Below are positions 6,951 to 7,253 of a stretch of 7,253 nucleotides of DNA, in pieces. The position numbers were made by a program, and so were the translations under genes. The stretch covers positions 1 to 7,253 of the forward strand of contig JASHXZ010000283.1 in the NCBI GenBank assembly GCA_030043285.1. Reading direction: 5' to 3'. This DNA is from Xanthobacteraceae bacterium. GTDB lineage: Bacteria > Pseudomonadota > Alphaproteobacteria > Rhizobiales > Xanthobacteraceae. Within the stretch, counting starts at the first letter, position 1. The number at the start of each line of letters is the position of its first letter. The notes beneath the pieces were generated by a model, which saw only the letters and a program-made list of their open reading frames with translations, was not told the origin of the DNA and did not search any database.

Positions 6951-7101
6951 AGCGGCGCGGCTCGCTTCGCCTTCGGCATCCGGGTAGAGCGAGCACGGCG
7001 GAACGCAACGGCCGCTCGTCGGCCGATTTCCTGAACCTCCTCGCCGGGCGAGATTTGAGGACGGATGCGATACGCGGCGAGCGCGCCGGGGACTTTCCCT
7101 T
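6951..7101 (+). other. tatA-tatB intergenic region with three potential stem-loops
   Basis: This 151 bp gap shows no credible gene. It holds three inverted repeats: GCTCGCT 6960-6966 with AGCGAGC 6988-6994 (21-base loop); CGGCCG 7009-7014 with CGGCCG 7020-7025 (loop CTCGT); and CTCGC 7040-7044 with GCGAG 7048-7052 (loop CGG), which can be extended across a bulge by CCTC 7036-7039 with GAGG 7057-7060. None is followed by a T-run. They may stabilise the tatA message or partly block transcription into tatB; that role is inferred. Confidence 0.45.
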
Positions 7102-7253
7102 ATGTTCGACATCAGCTGGAGCGAATTCCTCCTGATCGGCATCGTGGCGCTGGTCGTTATCGGGCCCAAGGAGCTGCCCGCGGTGATGCGCACGCTCGGC
7201 CAATGGACCCGCAAGGTCCGAACCATGGCCGCCGATTTCCAGAACCAGTTTCA
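7102..7253 (+). CDS. tatB: Sec-independent translocase subunit TatB, N-terminal part (3' end outside window)
   Basis: Fifty codons are visible before the right edge, with no stop. The start [20 protein letters not shown] is the classic TatB N-terminus: Glu8 is the polar residue expected in the membrane helix, and G21-P22 forms the hinge. It continues with [18 protein letters not shown], matching the amphipathic helix of TatB rather than TatA. TatB pairs with TatC to bind twin-arginine signal peptides at the inner membrane. ATG 7102 follows a GGGGA at 7088-7092, a modest ribosome site. In related genomes tatC and often serS follow, which cannot be checked here. Confidence 0.95.
   Translation, partial: MFDISWSEFLLIGIVALVVIGPKELPAVMRTLGQWTRKVRTMAADFQNQF

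Noticed and set aside
6725..7135. An overlapping 136-codon + strand frame across tatA and the gap
   Set aside because: It runs out of frame through tatA and into the tatB start, is Arg/Ala-rich, and has no family features; tatA and tatB explain the region.

Overview
This is a GC-rich window in which every gene is read from the + strand. It looks like chromosomal core DNA of an alphaproteobacterium, most likely of the order Hyphomicrobiales (Rhizobiales; a Bradyrhizobium/Rhodopseudomonas/Xanthobacteraceae-type relative). The assignment rests on codon use, protein style and, above all, gene order: dgt-argS-SPOR protein-nagZ-scpA-scpB-tatA-tatB, an arrangement familiar from that class. No mobile elements, tRNAs, rRNAs or CRISPR arrays are visible.

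Layout: 1-577 is the 3' end of a dGTPase-like HD hydrolase gene (dgt). 617-2389 is complete argS (arginyl-tRNA synthetase). 2448-3953 encodes a 501-residue single-pass membrane protein with a C-terminal SPOR domain, in the position of a FtsN-like division protein. 4001-5029 is nagZ (cytoplasmic beta-N-acetylglucosaminidase of peptidoglycan recycling). 5026-5847 is scpA (kleisin), joined to nagZ by an ATGA overlap. 5863-6567 is scpB. 6708-6950 is tatA. 7102-7253 is the start of tatB, cut by the window end. Gaps are short (15-60 bp) up to scpB. The two gaps around tatA are longer (140 and 151 bp) and contain GC-rich stem-loops but no gene.

How the genes fit together: after two housekeeping enzymes (dNTP hydrolysis, tRNA charging), the block combines a septal peptidoglycan-binding protein, a peptidoglycan-recycling enzyme, two SMC-ScpAB subunits for chromosome organisation and the first Tat export components. 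The theme is cell division and the envelope. I see no convincingly new system. The points most worth a second look are the long acidic, lysine-free, tyrosine-punctuated cytoplasmic region of the SPOR protein, the stem-loops between tatA and tatB, and an arginine at position 8 of TatA.
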